Shown one piece after another: positions 34,628 to 43,551 of a DNA stretch of 53,270 bases. This DNA is from Thermoplasma sp. (lineage in GTDB: Archaea; Thermoplasmatota; Thermoplasmata; Thermoplasmatales; Thermoplasmataceae). A program made the translations under genes and the position numbers. Positions within the stretch are counted from its first letter, which is position 1, and each line of letters begins with the position of its first letter. The notes beneath the pieces were generated by a model that was given only the letters and a program-made list of their open reading frames with translations, had not been told where the DNA came from and made no database searches. The DNA lies in assembly GCF_008709555.1 (NCBI RefSeq), contig NZ_VYIJ01000010.1, positions 1 to 53,270 of the forward strand. Direction: 5' to 3'.

Positions 34628-35452
34628 TCACCCCTTTATCTCCTTCCTGGTGAAAACAAGTATGGATATCAGTGAGAATACTATTATATATCCAAGCATT
34701 ATAAATATAGCTTCATTTCCTGTCGGATTGAATGTGTATATCGTTCCGAAGTGCGTGTGATTGACTGAATGCACAACGTAGCTCTTTTCAAACACCAGAT
34801 ATATCATTTCTCCAGCATAGGTCACGAACATCCATGGATTGATCCCTGCAAGTGCAGATACTATGCCCTGCACCGCAGGATAGACGAGTATCAGAAAAAG
34901 TATGGAGACGACGAGCCCTATGCTTGGAGTCTTGAATATGGCGCTGAAGAGTGTAGCGAATGAGATCAATGCGAGCATGTAAAGCAGGGCGAATCCAAAA
35001 GATGGCACTATTAGATCTGTTACATCACCGTAGAGGTAAAGTGAACCGGCCACCCCACCGAGGTATATTATCAGGACGAGCACGGCGGTGGAGAGGAATG
35101 CTGCTGTGTATCTCCCGATGTACAGGATGCTGCGTCTTATGGGCTGAACAAGCGTGTAATAGGCGGTATTTGTACCTAGATCCATGGATACCATATCGCC
35201 ACCAAAGAAAGCTGCAAGTATTGCGAAATAAGCTGTGATATCGCTCGAAAAGTATGCATCAAGGAAAGCCGCTGAGTTTTCGGACTTGTAAAACGAATAA
35301 TTGTAATGCAGATCGAGAAACAGTATGAGCGCGGTTATGAAAACAGAGAATATCAGAAGTCCAACGAACCTCCGGCTCCTAAAATAGTACGTAAACTGGA
35401 ATCTCGTACCAACCATATAGCTGTGCAAGTCGTTTGCATTTGCGAAAGCCAT
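34628..35452 (-). CDS. ABC-2 type permease
   Basis: A 274-residue membrane protein with six probable transmembrane helices. It starts with a cytoplasmic segment (TRFQFTYYFRSRRF), a first helix (LLIFSVFITALILFLDL), a long outside loop with DMVSMDLGTNTAYYT on the membrane face, then five more helices. This matches the ABC-2 permease layout of drug, lipid or polysaccharide exporters. It pairs with the ATPase gene just downstream, and the substrate is unknown. Confidence 0.85.
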   Translation of the reverse strand: MAFANANDLHSYMVGTRFQFTYYFRSRRFVGLLIFSVFITALILFLDLHYNYSFYKSENSAAFLDAYFSSDITAYFAILAAFFGGDMVSMDLGTNTAYYTLVQPIRRSILYIGRYTAAFLSTAVLVLIIYLGGVAGSLYLYGDVTDLIVPSFGFALLYMLALISFATLFSAIFKTPSIGLVVSILFLILVYPAVQGIVSALAGINPWMFVTYAGEMIYLVFEKSYVVHSVNHTHFGTIYTFNPTGNEAIFIMLGYIIVFSLISILVFTRKEIKG

Positions 35453-35637
35453 ATCGGTGTATCGAAATCGATATTAAAATCCTTTCTATATATTTTTATC
35501 TTATTTTTTCCGTAGGCCTTTATTGGAGAATTTCCTGATCAATGGGTACTGTTGAGCGTCTGCCATAAATTACCATGGGATATATACTTTTCAAGTGACA
35601 CCTTTAACCTGTTAACGTTTTTATAAATCCTGTTGAT

Positions 35638-36255
35638 ATGTATTCTATGAAGATAAATGAGGCTGTTGAGAGGATCGATGGGGCAACGGCCAATTCGTAT
35701 CTCCTAAGCATTGAAGGTAAGAAGATTCTCATAGATACTGGGACGGCCGGCGGAGGCAGGAAGATAATAGACCACTTCGATAGGACTGCAGTGAGACCAG
35801 ATTACGTTATAATAACACACCATCATGCGGATCATGTTGGCGGCCTCAAAGAGATAGCGGATAGGTACAATCCAGAAATATTCGTGCCGGATCTGGAGAT
35901 GAAGATCATTGGTGGCCAGGAGGAACCACCAAAGCCAAAATCATTCTTCGGAAGAATTGTGACCGGTATGCTGAAGTTTGAGCCGGTCAAGGATGTTAAG
36001 CCCGTTTCCAGGGCTAGCATTCCAGGCATAGAGGAGATGGCCACTCCGGGCCATACCATTGGCAGCACCTCCTACATAGTGGAAGATCTGCACATCATTT
36101 TCAGCGGAGATGCTGCCGTTGAATCAGGCGGAGAACTGAAGATAAACAAGAGTTTCTCCTACGAAATAAACAGTGCAGAGAAATCGCTTGAGACAATAAA
36201 GGGCATGAAAGGCTACCTCGTCCTTCCGGGACACGGGGATCCAGTGCAGCTATGA
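35638..36255 (+). CDS. Metallo-beta-lactamase fold hydrolase
   Basis: A 205-residue MBL protein with the metal motif THHHADHVGG (about residues 60-69), TPGHTIGSTSY (about 139-149), a metal-bridging Asp in IIFSGDAAV and the last His in VLPGHGDP. The compact form without extra domains is typical of glyoxalase II-like hydrolases, but the substrate is not evident. A GTTTTTATAAATC element just upstream suggests its own promoter. Confidence 0.87.
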   Translation: MYSMKINEAVERIDGATANSYLLSIEGKKILIDTGTAGGGRKIIDHFDRTAVRPDYVIITHHHADHVGGLKEIADRYNPEIFVPDLEMKIIGGQEEPPKPKSFFGRIVTGMLKFEPVKDVKPVSRASIPGIEEMATPGHTIGSTSYIVEDLHIIFSGDAAVESGGELKINKSFSYEINSAEKSLETIKGMKGYLVLPGHGDPVQL

Positions 36256-36386
36256 TCGTTCCATGACGCGTTGTTGCCGAATTATCATCGTATCCAATTT
36301 TACATCCATTCATTTTCTGATTTGTTTCATGATATTTTCCACGAATACCACAACAGTTTTATGAGGAATGAGACGATATCTCATTC

Positions 36387-37583
36387 ATGAATTCTACCAT
36401 AAAGAACATTGAGATAATAGAGATGGGAGAGAAATCACGTGAGACTTCTTCCCCGTGGAGCTCAACGATACTGCTGGTAAAGATCACAAGTGCTGATGGG
36501 CTCGTTGGATATGGTGAGGCACCCACGACTCTCATGACGCTTCCGGTTCTTGAGAGCATGAAAGAGGTAGCAAGGGTATTCAATGGAAAGGATTTCTTCA
36601 ATGTTGAACGCAACGTATTCGACTTTTACAGAGATTCCTTCTATCTTCCAGTCTCCATGGAAGCCACCTCGGCGCTTAGCGCATTCGAGATAGCCTCATG
36701 GGATCTGATAGGAAAGCAACTGGGAACGCCGGTTTACAAGCTACTGGGCGGTGAAGTGAACCCTAAAATGAGAGCATACGCAAACGGATGGTATAACGAC
36801 TGTGTCTCCCCCGATGATTTCCTGAAGAAGGCAAAGGAAGTTGTGAAGATGGGGTTCACAGCCATGAAGTTTGATCCGTTCGGAGACAACTATGATTCAA
36901 TAACGAACGAGGGCCTGGAGAATGCCAGGAACATCGTAGGAACCCTGAGATCCGAGCTTGGGGACAAGGTCGATCTTCTGATAGAGTACCATGGCAGGTT
37001 CTCAAAGATAGCTGCGATAAAGGCCGGCATGGCACTGGAGGAATACCATCCGTTCTTCTATGAAGAACCGCTTCACCCTGATCTTGACCATGATCTTCTG
37101 GACCTGAAGAACTATTACAGAGTACCGATCGCCCTCGGTGAGAGAGTGCTGAACAAAAAAATATTTGCCCGATTTATATCTCAGAAGCTCGTCGATATAA
37201 TACAGCCAGATCTCACCAATTCTGGAGGAATACTTGAGGGCAAGAAGATAGCGGCGATAGCTGACGGCTTCGGAATACCGGTTGCACCACACAATGCATT
37301 TGGACCAATACAGACCGCTGCTACGCTGAACCTTGACACAACCATCACCAATTTCATTATACAGGAGAGCTTTGAGATGTTCTGGCCGGACTGGAAGAAG
37401 AGGCTTGTATCATCGGGATACAAACTGGAAAACGGGTACTTCAGCCTGACTGGCGAACCAGGAGTGTGCAAGGTTAACGAGGACATAGTTTCAAAATACC
37501 AGGTTTCTGGCATGGAGCCCTTCGACGACAAGGAACCCCCATGGGTGGTTTCCGGTACCTTCAAGCCATACCGACAAAAATAA
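36387..37583 (+). CDS. Gluconate dehydratase, enolase superfamily
   Basis: A 398-residue enolase-superfamily dehydratase of the mandelate racemase type. Metal ligands appear in LLIEYHGR, FYEEPLHP and IALGERV; a basic His stands in PVAPHNAFGP. From memory, the T. acidophilum gluconate dehydratase (reported as Ta0085m) is this gene; it makes 2-keto-3-deoxygluconate in the non-phosphorylating Entner-Doudoroff path. The BadF-type kinase at the left could phosphorylate its product. Galactonate may also be used. Confidence 0.82.
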   Translation: MNSTIKNIEIIEMGEKSRETSSPWSSTILLVKITSADGLVGYGEAPTTLMTLPVLESMKEVARVFNGKDFFNVERNVFDFYRDSFYLPVSMEATSALSAFEIASWDLIGKQLGTPVYKLLGGEVNPKMRAYANGWYNDCVSPDDFLKKAKEVVKMGFTAMKFDPFGDNYDSITNEGLENARNIVGTLRSELGDKVDLLIEYHGRFSKIAAIKAGMALEEYHPFFYEEPLHPDLDHDLLDLKNYYRVPIALGERVLNKKIFARFISQKLVDIIQPDLTNSGGILEGKKIAAIADGFGIPVAPHNAFGPIQTAATLNLDTTITNFIIQESFEMFWPDWKKRLVSSGYKLENGYFSLTGEPGVCKVNEDIVSKYQVSGMEPFDDKEPPWVVSGTFKPYRQK

Positions 37584-37613
37584 TTTTTATATCAGTGCAT
37601 AATCTTTTTTTAT

Positions 37614-38330
37614 ATGGCGCCAGATCAGGACGGACTACAGAAGATTGAGAAGGTTTCAACAGGTATAGAGCGCCTTGACGATCTCTTCTATGGTGGTTTC
37701 GATCGAAATGACAATGTGGTTGTCAAGGGAAACAATTTCTCACAGAAAAGGAATTTCATCTACAGCTTCATAAGGAACGCTGCAAACAGTGGGATAGGAG
37801 TTATCCTCGCTGATTTTGATTTCCCGTCAGAGGGGATAATGGCTGATCTGGCACGCAGCGGCACAAACACCGACATGATACATATACTTGACGGCTTTGC
37901 AAAGCCTTTCCAGATATCTGCACCGGCAAATACGGAGATACTGGACGATCCTTCAAACATACCGTCTGTGCTCAAGCAGATAACATCCGCAGTGCAGAGG
38001 ATGGACGAATATGTCTTTGTTATGATCTCTGCGACAAGGTATCTTATGTCCCAGGATCCGAATACTGACCGCTTCTTCATACAGCTGATAAGCATGAACC
38101 GTAAGAGATCCCTCGTATCCATTTACGCCGTTGACGATTTCGTACCGGAAGAAAGGTCAGAATGGTTCGCGTATCTGATGGATTCTGCACTTCATTTTAG
38201 AAACGATGGTGACAGAGACTACCTCAGGGTGCTCACCCTGAAGAGGATAAGAACAAAGGAATGGGTGAGAATATACCCTGAAGACGGTACATTCACCCTG
38301 GGATCGTTCAACGTCGAACGGATAAAATAA
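37614..38330 (+). CDS. RecA/KaiC-like protein with degenerate nucleotide site
   Basis: A 238-residue protein with the layout of archaeal KaiC/RadA-like ATPases: VSTGIERLDDLFYGGFDRND at the front is the typical approach to Walker A. But the P-loop reads VKGNNFSQKRNF in place of GxxGxGKT/S, and the Walker B strand is YVFVMISATRY without the acidic residue. The fold therefore seems kept while ATP hydrolysis is lost. Gas vesicle GvpD-like and signalling KaiC-like proteins are distant relatives. It precedes a CDGSH gene by 61 bp. Function unknown. Confidence 0.75.
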   Translation: MAPDQDGLQKIEKVSTGIERLDDLFYGGFDRNDNVVVKGNNFSQKRNFIYSFIRNAANSGIGVILADFDFPSEGIMADLARSGTNTDMIHILDGFAKPFQISAPANTEILDDPSNIPSVLKQITSAVQRMDEYVFVMISATRYLMSQDPNTDRFFIQLISMNRKRSLVSIYAVDDFVPEERSEWFAYLMDSALHFRNDGDRDYLRVLTLKRIRTKEWVRIYPEDGTFTLGSFNVERIK

Positions 38331-38391
38331 TACCCTGTTTGTTCACAGCAATTTGCAAAATGTATTTTAATGAGAATCCGTATCATAGAAT

Positions 38392-38601
38392 ATGGCAAGA
38401 CTTGTACTGCACACGAGGGATCATCCCTACGCGATAAAGGTTGGCGACAAAGAGGTTCATATATGCGGCTGCGGCCTGTCCTCGCATAAACCATACTGCG
38501 ATGGAACCCACAAAATAACTGCCGATGAGGGCGATCATATATACATATACAATGCAGAGAAGAAGAGAGAAGAATTCCACTCATTCTACGATAACGAGTG
38601 A
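38392..38601 (+). CDS. CDGSH iron-sulfur domain protein
   Basis: A 69-residue protein with one CDGSH motif: HICGCGLSSHKPYCDGTHK (about residues 23-41), three Cys and one His binding a 2Fe-2S cluster that can be passed on or used in electron transfer. It is the minimal single-domain form seen in archaea and bacteria, without the membrane anchor of mitoNEET. A TTTTAAT element lies about 25 bp upstream. Confidence 0.92.
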   Translation: MARLVLHTRDHPYAIKVGDKEVHICGCGLSSHKPYCDGTHKITADEGDHIYIYNAEKKREEFHSFYDNE

Positions 38602-38643
38602 TCATTCCATAGCGCTGAAAAATAGATGAAGAAAAGATCTAAT

Positions 38644-38705
38644 GATCACTCAGCCTGCCCGTCTTTCATCATGCATCAGAAAGATGAATTCTCATCACAG
38701 TGATC
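38644..38705 (-). ncRNA. C/D box guide sRNA candidate
   Basis: On the minus strand this 62-nt unit has all parts of an archaeal C/D RNA: C box GTGATGA (38698-38692), 12-nt guide GAATTCATCTTT, D' box CTGA (38679-38676), 3-nt spacer, C' box ATGATGA (38672-38666), 12-nt guide AAGACGGGCAGG, D box CTGA (38653-38650). The 12-nt spacing is that required for 2'-O-methylation by fibrillarin RNPs. Flanks GATCAC (38705-38700) and GTGATC (38649-38644) can pair as the terminal stem. It lies about 96 nt after the purN stop on the same strand and has no open frame. Confidence 0.8.
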
Positions 38706-38800
38706 CATTCAATGATGCATTGAGTCTATTTTTCTGTTTCCATCATCATTTCTGATCGCAGTAAAAGTACCTTTTTACTTGTTTCTACGTCGATGATCGG

Positions 38801-39400
38801 TCAAGGTGCAATCACGCGTTTTCCGTCGATCCTGTATCTACCGGATATGACGATATTCAGGGCCTGCAGCACCGCGGAATGCTCTATGGCATGTATCTTA
38901 TTTTCAAGCGTTTCTGGCGTGTCCACGTCATCAACCTGTATGGCCCTCTGCAGTATTATAGGGCCACCGTCTATTTCCTCGGTCACGAAATGAACGGTGC
39001 ATCCAGAGAACTTGGAACCGCTTTTGATGACGGCCTCATGCACCTTCATGCCGTAGAAACCCTTACCGCCGAAGCATGGCAGAAGGCTGGGATGCGTGTT
39101 GATTATCCTGTTCCTGAACCTCTGGATTATTGCTGGTTCGAGTATGCTCAGGAAGCCAGCAAGAAGGAAGAAATCTGCATCTGAACTCTCCATCTCCCTC
39201 ATTAGCTCCGATTGAAAATCATTCCCTCTCTTCACAACAACTGTTGAGATGCCTGCTTTCGTGGCGCGATCGATAGCCATGCACTTCCGATCCGCTATGA
39301 CTTTTGATATCCTGGCATCCAGTTTTCCCGATCCTATTGCATCAATTACCGCCTGCAGCGTCGTGCCAGCGCCGGAAACAAGGACACATATGCTCCTCAT
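38801..39400 (-). CDS. purN: Phosphoribosylglycinamide formyltransferase
   Basis: A 199-residue PurN, adding the formyl group from 10-formyltetrahydrofolate (or its archaeal analogue) to GAR. It has LVSGAGTTLQAVIDA at the start, LAGFLSILEPAII, the catalytic His in NTHPSLLPCFGGKGFYGMKV (Asn and His) and the Asp of TEEIDGGPII. Its 3' flank holds the C/D sRNA candidate. Second purine gene in the window after purM, not linked to it. Confidence 0.95.
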   Translation of the reverse strand: MRSICVLVSGAGTTLQAVIDAIGSGKLDARISKVIADRKCMAIDRATKAGISTVVVKRGNDFQSELMREMESSDADFFLLAGFLSILEPAIIQRFRNRIINTHPSLLPCFGGKGFYGMKVHEAVIKSGSKFSGCTVHFVTEEIDGGPIILQRAIQVDDVDTPETLENKIHAIEHSAVLQALNIVISGRYRIDGKRVIAP

Positions 39401-39445
39401 GACATGATCTGTATCTCTGAAGTTGTCTTAACTGTATCCACGTCT

Positions 39446-40027
39446 TCATTGCCTGATCCGCCGTATCCTTTCAATTATGCTGCCGAAGGCCTCTGATATC
39501 ATAACGTCCCTATCCTTGCTTCCATCGACCGTCACATCCCATCGGAATTTCCTGTATATCTCTCGAACTCTTCTGAGTTTCTGTTCATCTTCGAATCCAG
39601 GGTTCCTCACTCCTCTCATTGAGATGCGATCCATTGCCGTCCGCACGTCGACATCCACATATACCTGGATATCTGGCCTCAGCGTTATTATTTCCGATAC
39701 CTCCTCCATCCATCTCCACGCCTTATCAGGATCGCCGAAGAAGTCCGTTATCCCATCGAACTGGTATGCAAACGATGATCGTATGTAGCGGTCGCATAAC
39801 ACTATCTCGCCATTGTTGATGTGGTACTCTATCTCTCTCTGATGCGCGTACCTGTTGATGGTGAACTTGAGGAAAAGTTCCACCCCGTCACCGGTATAAT
39901 TTTCCATGCTGTCTGTTGGTTCTCTTGTGAGATATACAGGGTAGCCCTCTTCAGATAGCAGGTTAAATATTCCTCTTGCCAGGGTTGTCTTACCAGCCCC
40001 ATCTATGCCCTCAATAGCTATGAACAT
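39446..40027 (-). CDS. tmk: Thymidylate kinase
   Basis: A 193-residue dTMP kinase. P-loop IEGIDGAGKTTLARG (about residues 4-18), the DR motif LCDRYIRSSFAYQ (about 77-89), YVDVDVRTAMDRI and a lid with an Arg-rich stretch are present. Its reaction makes dTDP for DNA synthesis. It stands 45 bp upstream of purN in the same direction, so both may share a transcript. Confidence 0.94.
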   Translation of the reverse strand: MFIAIEGIDGAGKTTLARGIFNLLSEEGYPVYLTREPTDSMENYTGDGVELFLKFTINRYAHQREIEYHINNGEIVLCDRYIRSSFAYQFDGITDFFGDPDKAWRWMEEVSEIITLRPDIQVYVDVDVRTAMDRISMRGVRNPGFEDEQKLRRVREIYRKFRWDVTVDGSKDRDVMISEAFGSIIERIRRIRQ

Positions 40028-40143
40028 TCAGGTGGATAGATGCCACATGATAATAAATGTACTGAGCGGTCGAACTTGCAGTGCATTGATGTGCTGAAGA
40101 ATTTCGCTGTGATCATGAGAATTGCAAATCTTGTTATCCTAAA

Positions 40144-41313
40144 GTGCCATGCAGATTCATGGTATCCAAGAAGTTTAAGGGTTTCAACACCAGGGCCGTT
40201 CAATCTGGAGAGCTAAGAGATCCAAGGTTCGGAAATGTAACCACACCCATATTCGAGACGTCAACGTTCGTTTACCCGAACCCAGAGAGAGAGGCGTACA
40301 CTGACCATACAAGGAATGAACCTTACATATACACAAGGTGGGGAAATCCGACAATACAGTCATTTGAGGAGAAGTATGCCTCTGTTGAGGGATCGGAATA
40401 CGCACTTTCCTTTTCATCCGGTATGGGCGCGATAACATCCACCATCACTGGCCTCCTTCGTCCGGGGAGCAGGATGCTCTCCCTGTCTGATCTCTATGGG
40501 CAGACCTTCTATTTCTTCAACAAGGTTCTCGCCGATCTCGGTATAAAGGTAGATTACATTGATACGGAGAGGATCAACAGATTGGATTTCGATCCAACTA
40601 AATACGACGCGATCTACATGGAGTCAATAACGAACCCAACGCTCAAGGTTCCTGATATCAGATCCGTATCGGAACATGCTGAAAAGCCCCTGATAATAGT
40701 CGATGCAACCTTTGCATCTCCCTACAATCAGCATCCTCTCGATCTTGGAGCGGATGTCGTTATACACAGTGCCACAAAATACATAGGAGGGCACAGCGAC
40801 ATAGTCATGGGTGTTGTTGCCACGCATGTTAAGGACATATTCAACAGCCTCGTCATAAGGAGGAAAACATTCGGATCAACCCCAGATCCCCTCCAGGCCT
40901 ATCTGGCCCTCCGCGGACTCAAGACCCTTGGCCTGAGGATGGAAAAACACAACAGAAACGGGATGGAGATAGCTGAATTCCTGAGGAAAAATGAAGCGAT
41001 ATCGAGGGTCTACTATCCGGACACAGATATCGGAAAAAAGGTTCTCACAGGATTCGGAGGCATGGTGTCATTCGAGATAAGGAGGGGCATGGATGTTCAC
41101 TCCTTCCTGAAGAAGCTGAGCATCCCAATGGTGGCCGCAAGCCTAGGTGGTGTGGAAAGCCTTATAACGCTTCCAGCTGAAACATCGCATTCATCACTCT
41201 CAAGGGAAGAACGTGAGAAGATGGGCATAAGCGACAACCTCGTTAGGTTCTCAATAGGTATAGAGGACACGGAGGACCTGATAGCTGACCTGCAGAATGC
41301 TTTGGCATCCTGA
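40144..41313 (+). CDS. Cystathionine gamma-synthase/lyase family enzyme
   Basis: A PLP enzyme of the Cys/Met metabolism family, 389 residues. The PLP Lys is in IHSATKYIGGHSDIVMG, and other family blocks are YTRWGNPTIQSFEEKYASVE (about residues 58-77), ALSFSSGMGAI and the C-terminal SLGGVESLITLPAETSHSSL. The exact reaction (cystathionine synthase, lyase or methionine lyase) cannot be set apart by sequence alone. ATG 40159 (MVSKKFKGFNTRAVQ) is an alternative start. Confidence 0.9.
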   Translation: MPCRFMVSKKFKGFNTRAVQSGELRDPRFGNVTTPIFETSTFVYPNPEREAYTDHTRNEPYIYTRWGNPTIQSFEEKYASVEGSEYALSFSSGMGAITSTITGLLRPGSRMLSLSDLYGQTFYFFNKVLADLGIKVDYIDTERINRLDFDPTKYDAIYMESITNPTLKVPDIRSVSEHAEKPLIIVDATFASPYNQHPLDLGADVVIHSATKYIGGHSDIVMGVVATHVKDIFNSLVIRRKTFGSTPDPLQAYLALRGLKTLGLRMEKHNRNGMEIAEFLRKNEAISRVYYPDTDIGKKVLTGFGGMVSFEIRRGMDVHSFLKKLSIPMVAASLGGVESLITLPAETSHSSLSREEREKMGISDNLVRFSIGIEDTEDLIADLQNALAS

Positions 41314-41423
41314 TGGCATGGACAGGATAGCCATATCTGCGCAGAAACATGGGTTCATTCAGATGCTTCCTGATGCTTCATGGAAACAAAAAACCTATAA
41401 GATGCTTCATTTAATAAGGGATC

Positions 41424-42467
41424 ATGGACGGTCTGATCATCCCGCGTAGAGGGTCTCACGGCGGATCAAACGGAAAGTTTCAGTTTGAGGTGTATTCTGA
41501 TAGGGCTCCGCCAATAGATCACGAGGTGATCATGGAGGGCGGAAGGAGAAAATACATTGTGTTGGCAGATCGGAGGACGGTCAGGGATCTCATGGAATTC
41601 TATTCCATATACCCTGGATACGAGGATCTGGCTTCTGCCGCGATATTCAATGCGCTGGATGATAAGCCCGCAATACCGAAGATAATGGGTATAGTGAATG
41701 CAACTCCGGATTCATTCTATCCTGGCAGTAGAGTCCTGGGCCACTCGGATCTTGTATTCAGGGTGATAGACGAAAAACCGGATATACTGGACATTGGCGC
41801 AGAGAGCACAAGGCCAGGGAGCAGGGGTGTAGATCCAGCAACTGAGCTTGAAAGGCTCATTCCTGTGGTCAAGATGGTCAGGGATTACTCAGATATACCC
41901 ATATCCATAGATTCAAGGCATCCATCAGTTATCGATGGGCTGACCAAATACGACATAAATTATATAAACGACATATCTGGCTTCACAGATAAGAGGATGA
42001 TAGAAATAGCGAAAGATTCTGGCCTAAACTGCATAATAATGCACATGCGCGGTACTCCCGAGAACATGCAGAGCCTTACCTCATATGATGACATAATATA
42101 CGATGTCGCTGGTTTCCTAGCAGACAGGGCCAATGAACTCCTGAGAAATGAGATCGGTTTCGACCGGATAATACTTGATCCTGGAATAGGATTCGCTAAA
42201 GATACAAAGGGGAATGTTGAGATCCTGAGGAACATAAAGAGCCTGAATGTCGGATTCCCTATCCTTGTTGGTACTTCCAGGAAGACCTTTATAGGGGCCA
42301 TAACCGGACAGAAGGTAGAGAACAGGCTCGCAGGAACGATAGGGACAAGCATATATCTTGCGGAGAACAGGGTATCGATCCTAAGGGTGCATGACGTGAA
42401 GGAGAACAGGGATGCACTGACAACATACCTGGTTCTGGCATCGCAGGGCATGAACGCCGAAACATAA
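41424..42467 (+). CDS. folP: Dihydropteroate synthase family protein
   Basis: A 347-residue protein whose residues from about 88 on match dihydropteroate synthase: MGIVNATPDSFYPGSRVLG, DILDIGAESTRPGSRGVDP, ISIDSRHPSVI, YINDISGFTDKRM, MHMRGTPENMQ, and LDPGIGFAKD with LVGTSRKTFIGAI. The N-terminal 90 residues are an archaeal extension without a known motif. In archaea the family serves folate or modified pterin synthesis. Three GATGCTTC copies lie just upstream. Confidence 0.9.
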   Translation: MDGLIIPRRGSHGGSNGKFQFEVYSDRAPPIDHEVIMEGGRRKYIVLADRRTVRDLMEFYSIYPGYEDLASAAIFNALDDKPAIPKIMGIVNATPDSFYPGSRVLGHSDLVFRVIDEKPDILDIGAESTRPGSRGVDPATELERLIPVVKMVRDYSDIPISIDSRHPSVIDGLTKYDINYINDISGFTDKRMIEIAKDSGLNCIIMHMRGTPENMQSLTSYDDIIYDVAGFLADRANELLRNEIGFDRIILDPGIGFAKDTKGNVEILRNIKSLNVGFPILVGTSRKTFIGAITGQKVENRLAGTIGTSIYLAENRVSILRVHDVKENRDALTTYLVLASQGMNAET

Positions 42468-42519
42468 ACGCCAGATGAAAAATCGGATGGGGAGGCGATC
42501 TGGCCTTCAGGATGGCGTA

Positions 42520-43551
42520 TCATCCTATGTTCAGAAAGCTCGAATAGAATTCATCTATGGAGGATTCTATCTCGGCCCTGCTGAACCCAACAATTCTGGC
42601 ATAGGCGTACAGTGCACCCATGCCGACGCCTTCGCGCACATGGCCCTGGTTATAGAACCTCAGACCTGCGTTCTTCATCCTGCTGAAGTCCATAACAGAA
42701 ACAATGCTGCGATCCTCAAGGCTGAGAATCCTGAAGAGGTCTGATCTGTGCGAGAATACCCATTGCGTGGTCGCGAGAACCGGGTCTGTCCGCCCATTAA
42801 CATGCCTTATCAGATTGGCCACGTTGGCCATCTGCGTACCTCCGGCAAGTATCATCGATGATCTGCGGACCGCCTCTGCCATCCCAACCATGAACAGCAT
42901 TAGATTGTCACCGTACTCCGTGGCGGCTTCCAATGGTGATCGGACGAATCGCCTTCTGAAGCTTTCCTCTGCGACATTTCTCTTCAGTTCATCCGGATCG
43001 GTGGGCATCGTGCTGCTTGTTCCCGAATCTATGCCCATGGCCTTCAGCACTATATAGGCAGTTGTGGTTCCGCCTGGGAAGCTCTCACCTATTATGATGT
43101 TTCTGTAGTTTCCATCGATCATCCTTCCGATGCGACGGCCTGCATCCATGACTTTCTCCGGATCTGCTATGGATCTTTCAATGCCCGGATCCCTGGACGG
43201 ATCCAGGTATGTCTCTAGAAAGATCGTTTTAGGCCGTACTGAAAAACCACCATTGACTATCATGTGTCTGAGACCAGTGAGGGAGAGGATCGCACGCGAC
43301 ACTATCGCCGGCGTGGGTATGCCCTCCGGAGTCATTGGCGGTTCATCCATGCTCAGGCATCTGCCCTCCCCTATTATCTCAGAATCGACAGTGGGTGTTA
43401 TCCTGGTTGACTCCGGAGAGGAGCCGGCCGCTGTTATTCCTTGGCGCAGTGATACCTCAGTTGTACCGGCGATCAGGACAAATATGGTGTTATCCCTTGA
43501 GATCTCAAGATCATCCGCCATCTTTCCCATTATCACATCATCCACATTCAT
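42520..43551 (-). CDS. CobT-like protein (UPF0284)
   Basis: A 343-residue archaeal relative of CobT, the nicotinate-nucleotide:dimethylbenzimidazole phosphoribosyltransferase. Typical parts are ITPTVDSEIIGEG, MTPEGIPTPAIVSRA (about residues 74-88), GESFPGGTTTAYIVLKAMG and ILAGGTQMANV. It probably activates the lower base of cobamides. It overlaps by 4 nt the APC permease gene before it and sits with cobD and cobQ in this region. Confidence 0.88.
   Translation of the reverse strand: MNVDDVIMGKMADDLEISRDNTIFVLIAGTTEVSLRQGITAAGSSPESTRITPTVDSEIIGEGRCLSMDEPPMTPEGIPTPAIVSRAILSLTGLRHMIVNGGFSVRPKTIFLETYLDPSRDPGIERSIADPEKVMDAGRRIGRMIDGNYRNIIIGESFPGGTTTAYIVLKAMGIDSGTSSTMPTDPDELKRNVAEESFRRRFVRSPLEAATEYGDNLMLFMVGMAEAVRRSSMILAGGTQMANVANLIRHVNGRTDPVLATTQWVFSHRSDLFRILSLEDRSIVSVMDFSRMKNAGLRFYNQGHVREGVGMGALYAYARIVGFSRAEIESSIDEFYSSFLNIG

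Noticed and set aside
38760-38779. AGTAAAA/TTTTACT inverted repeat after purN as a regulatory site
   Set aside because: The arms are short, AT-only and common in this genome; it could be a terminator, but I cannot support a specific role.
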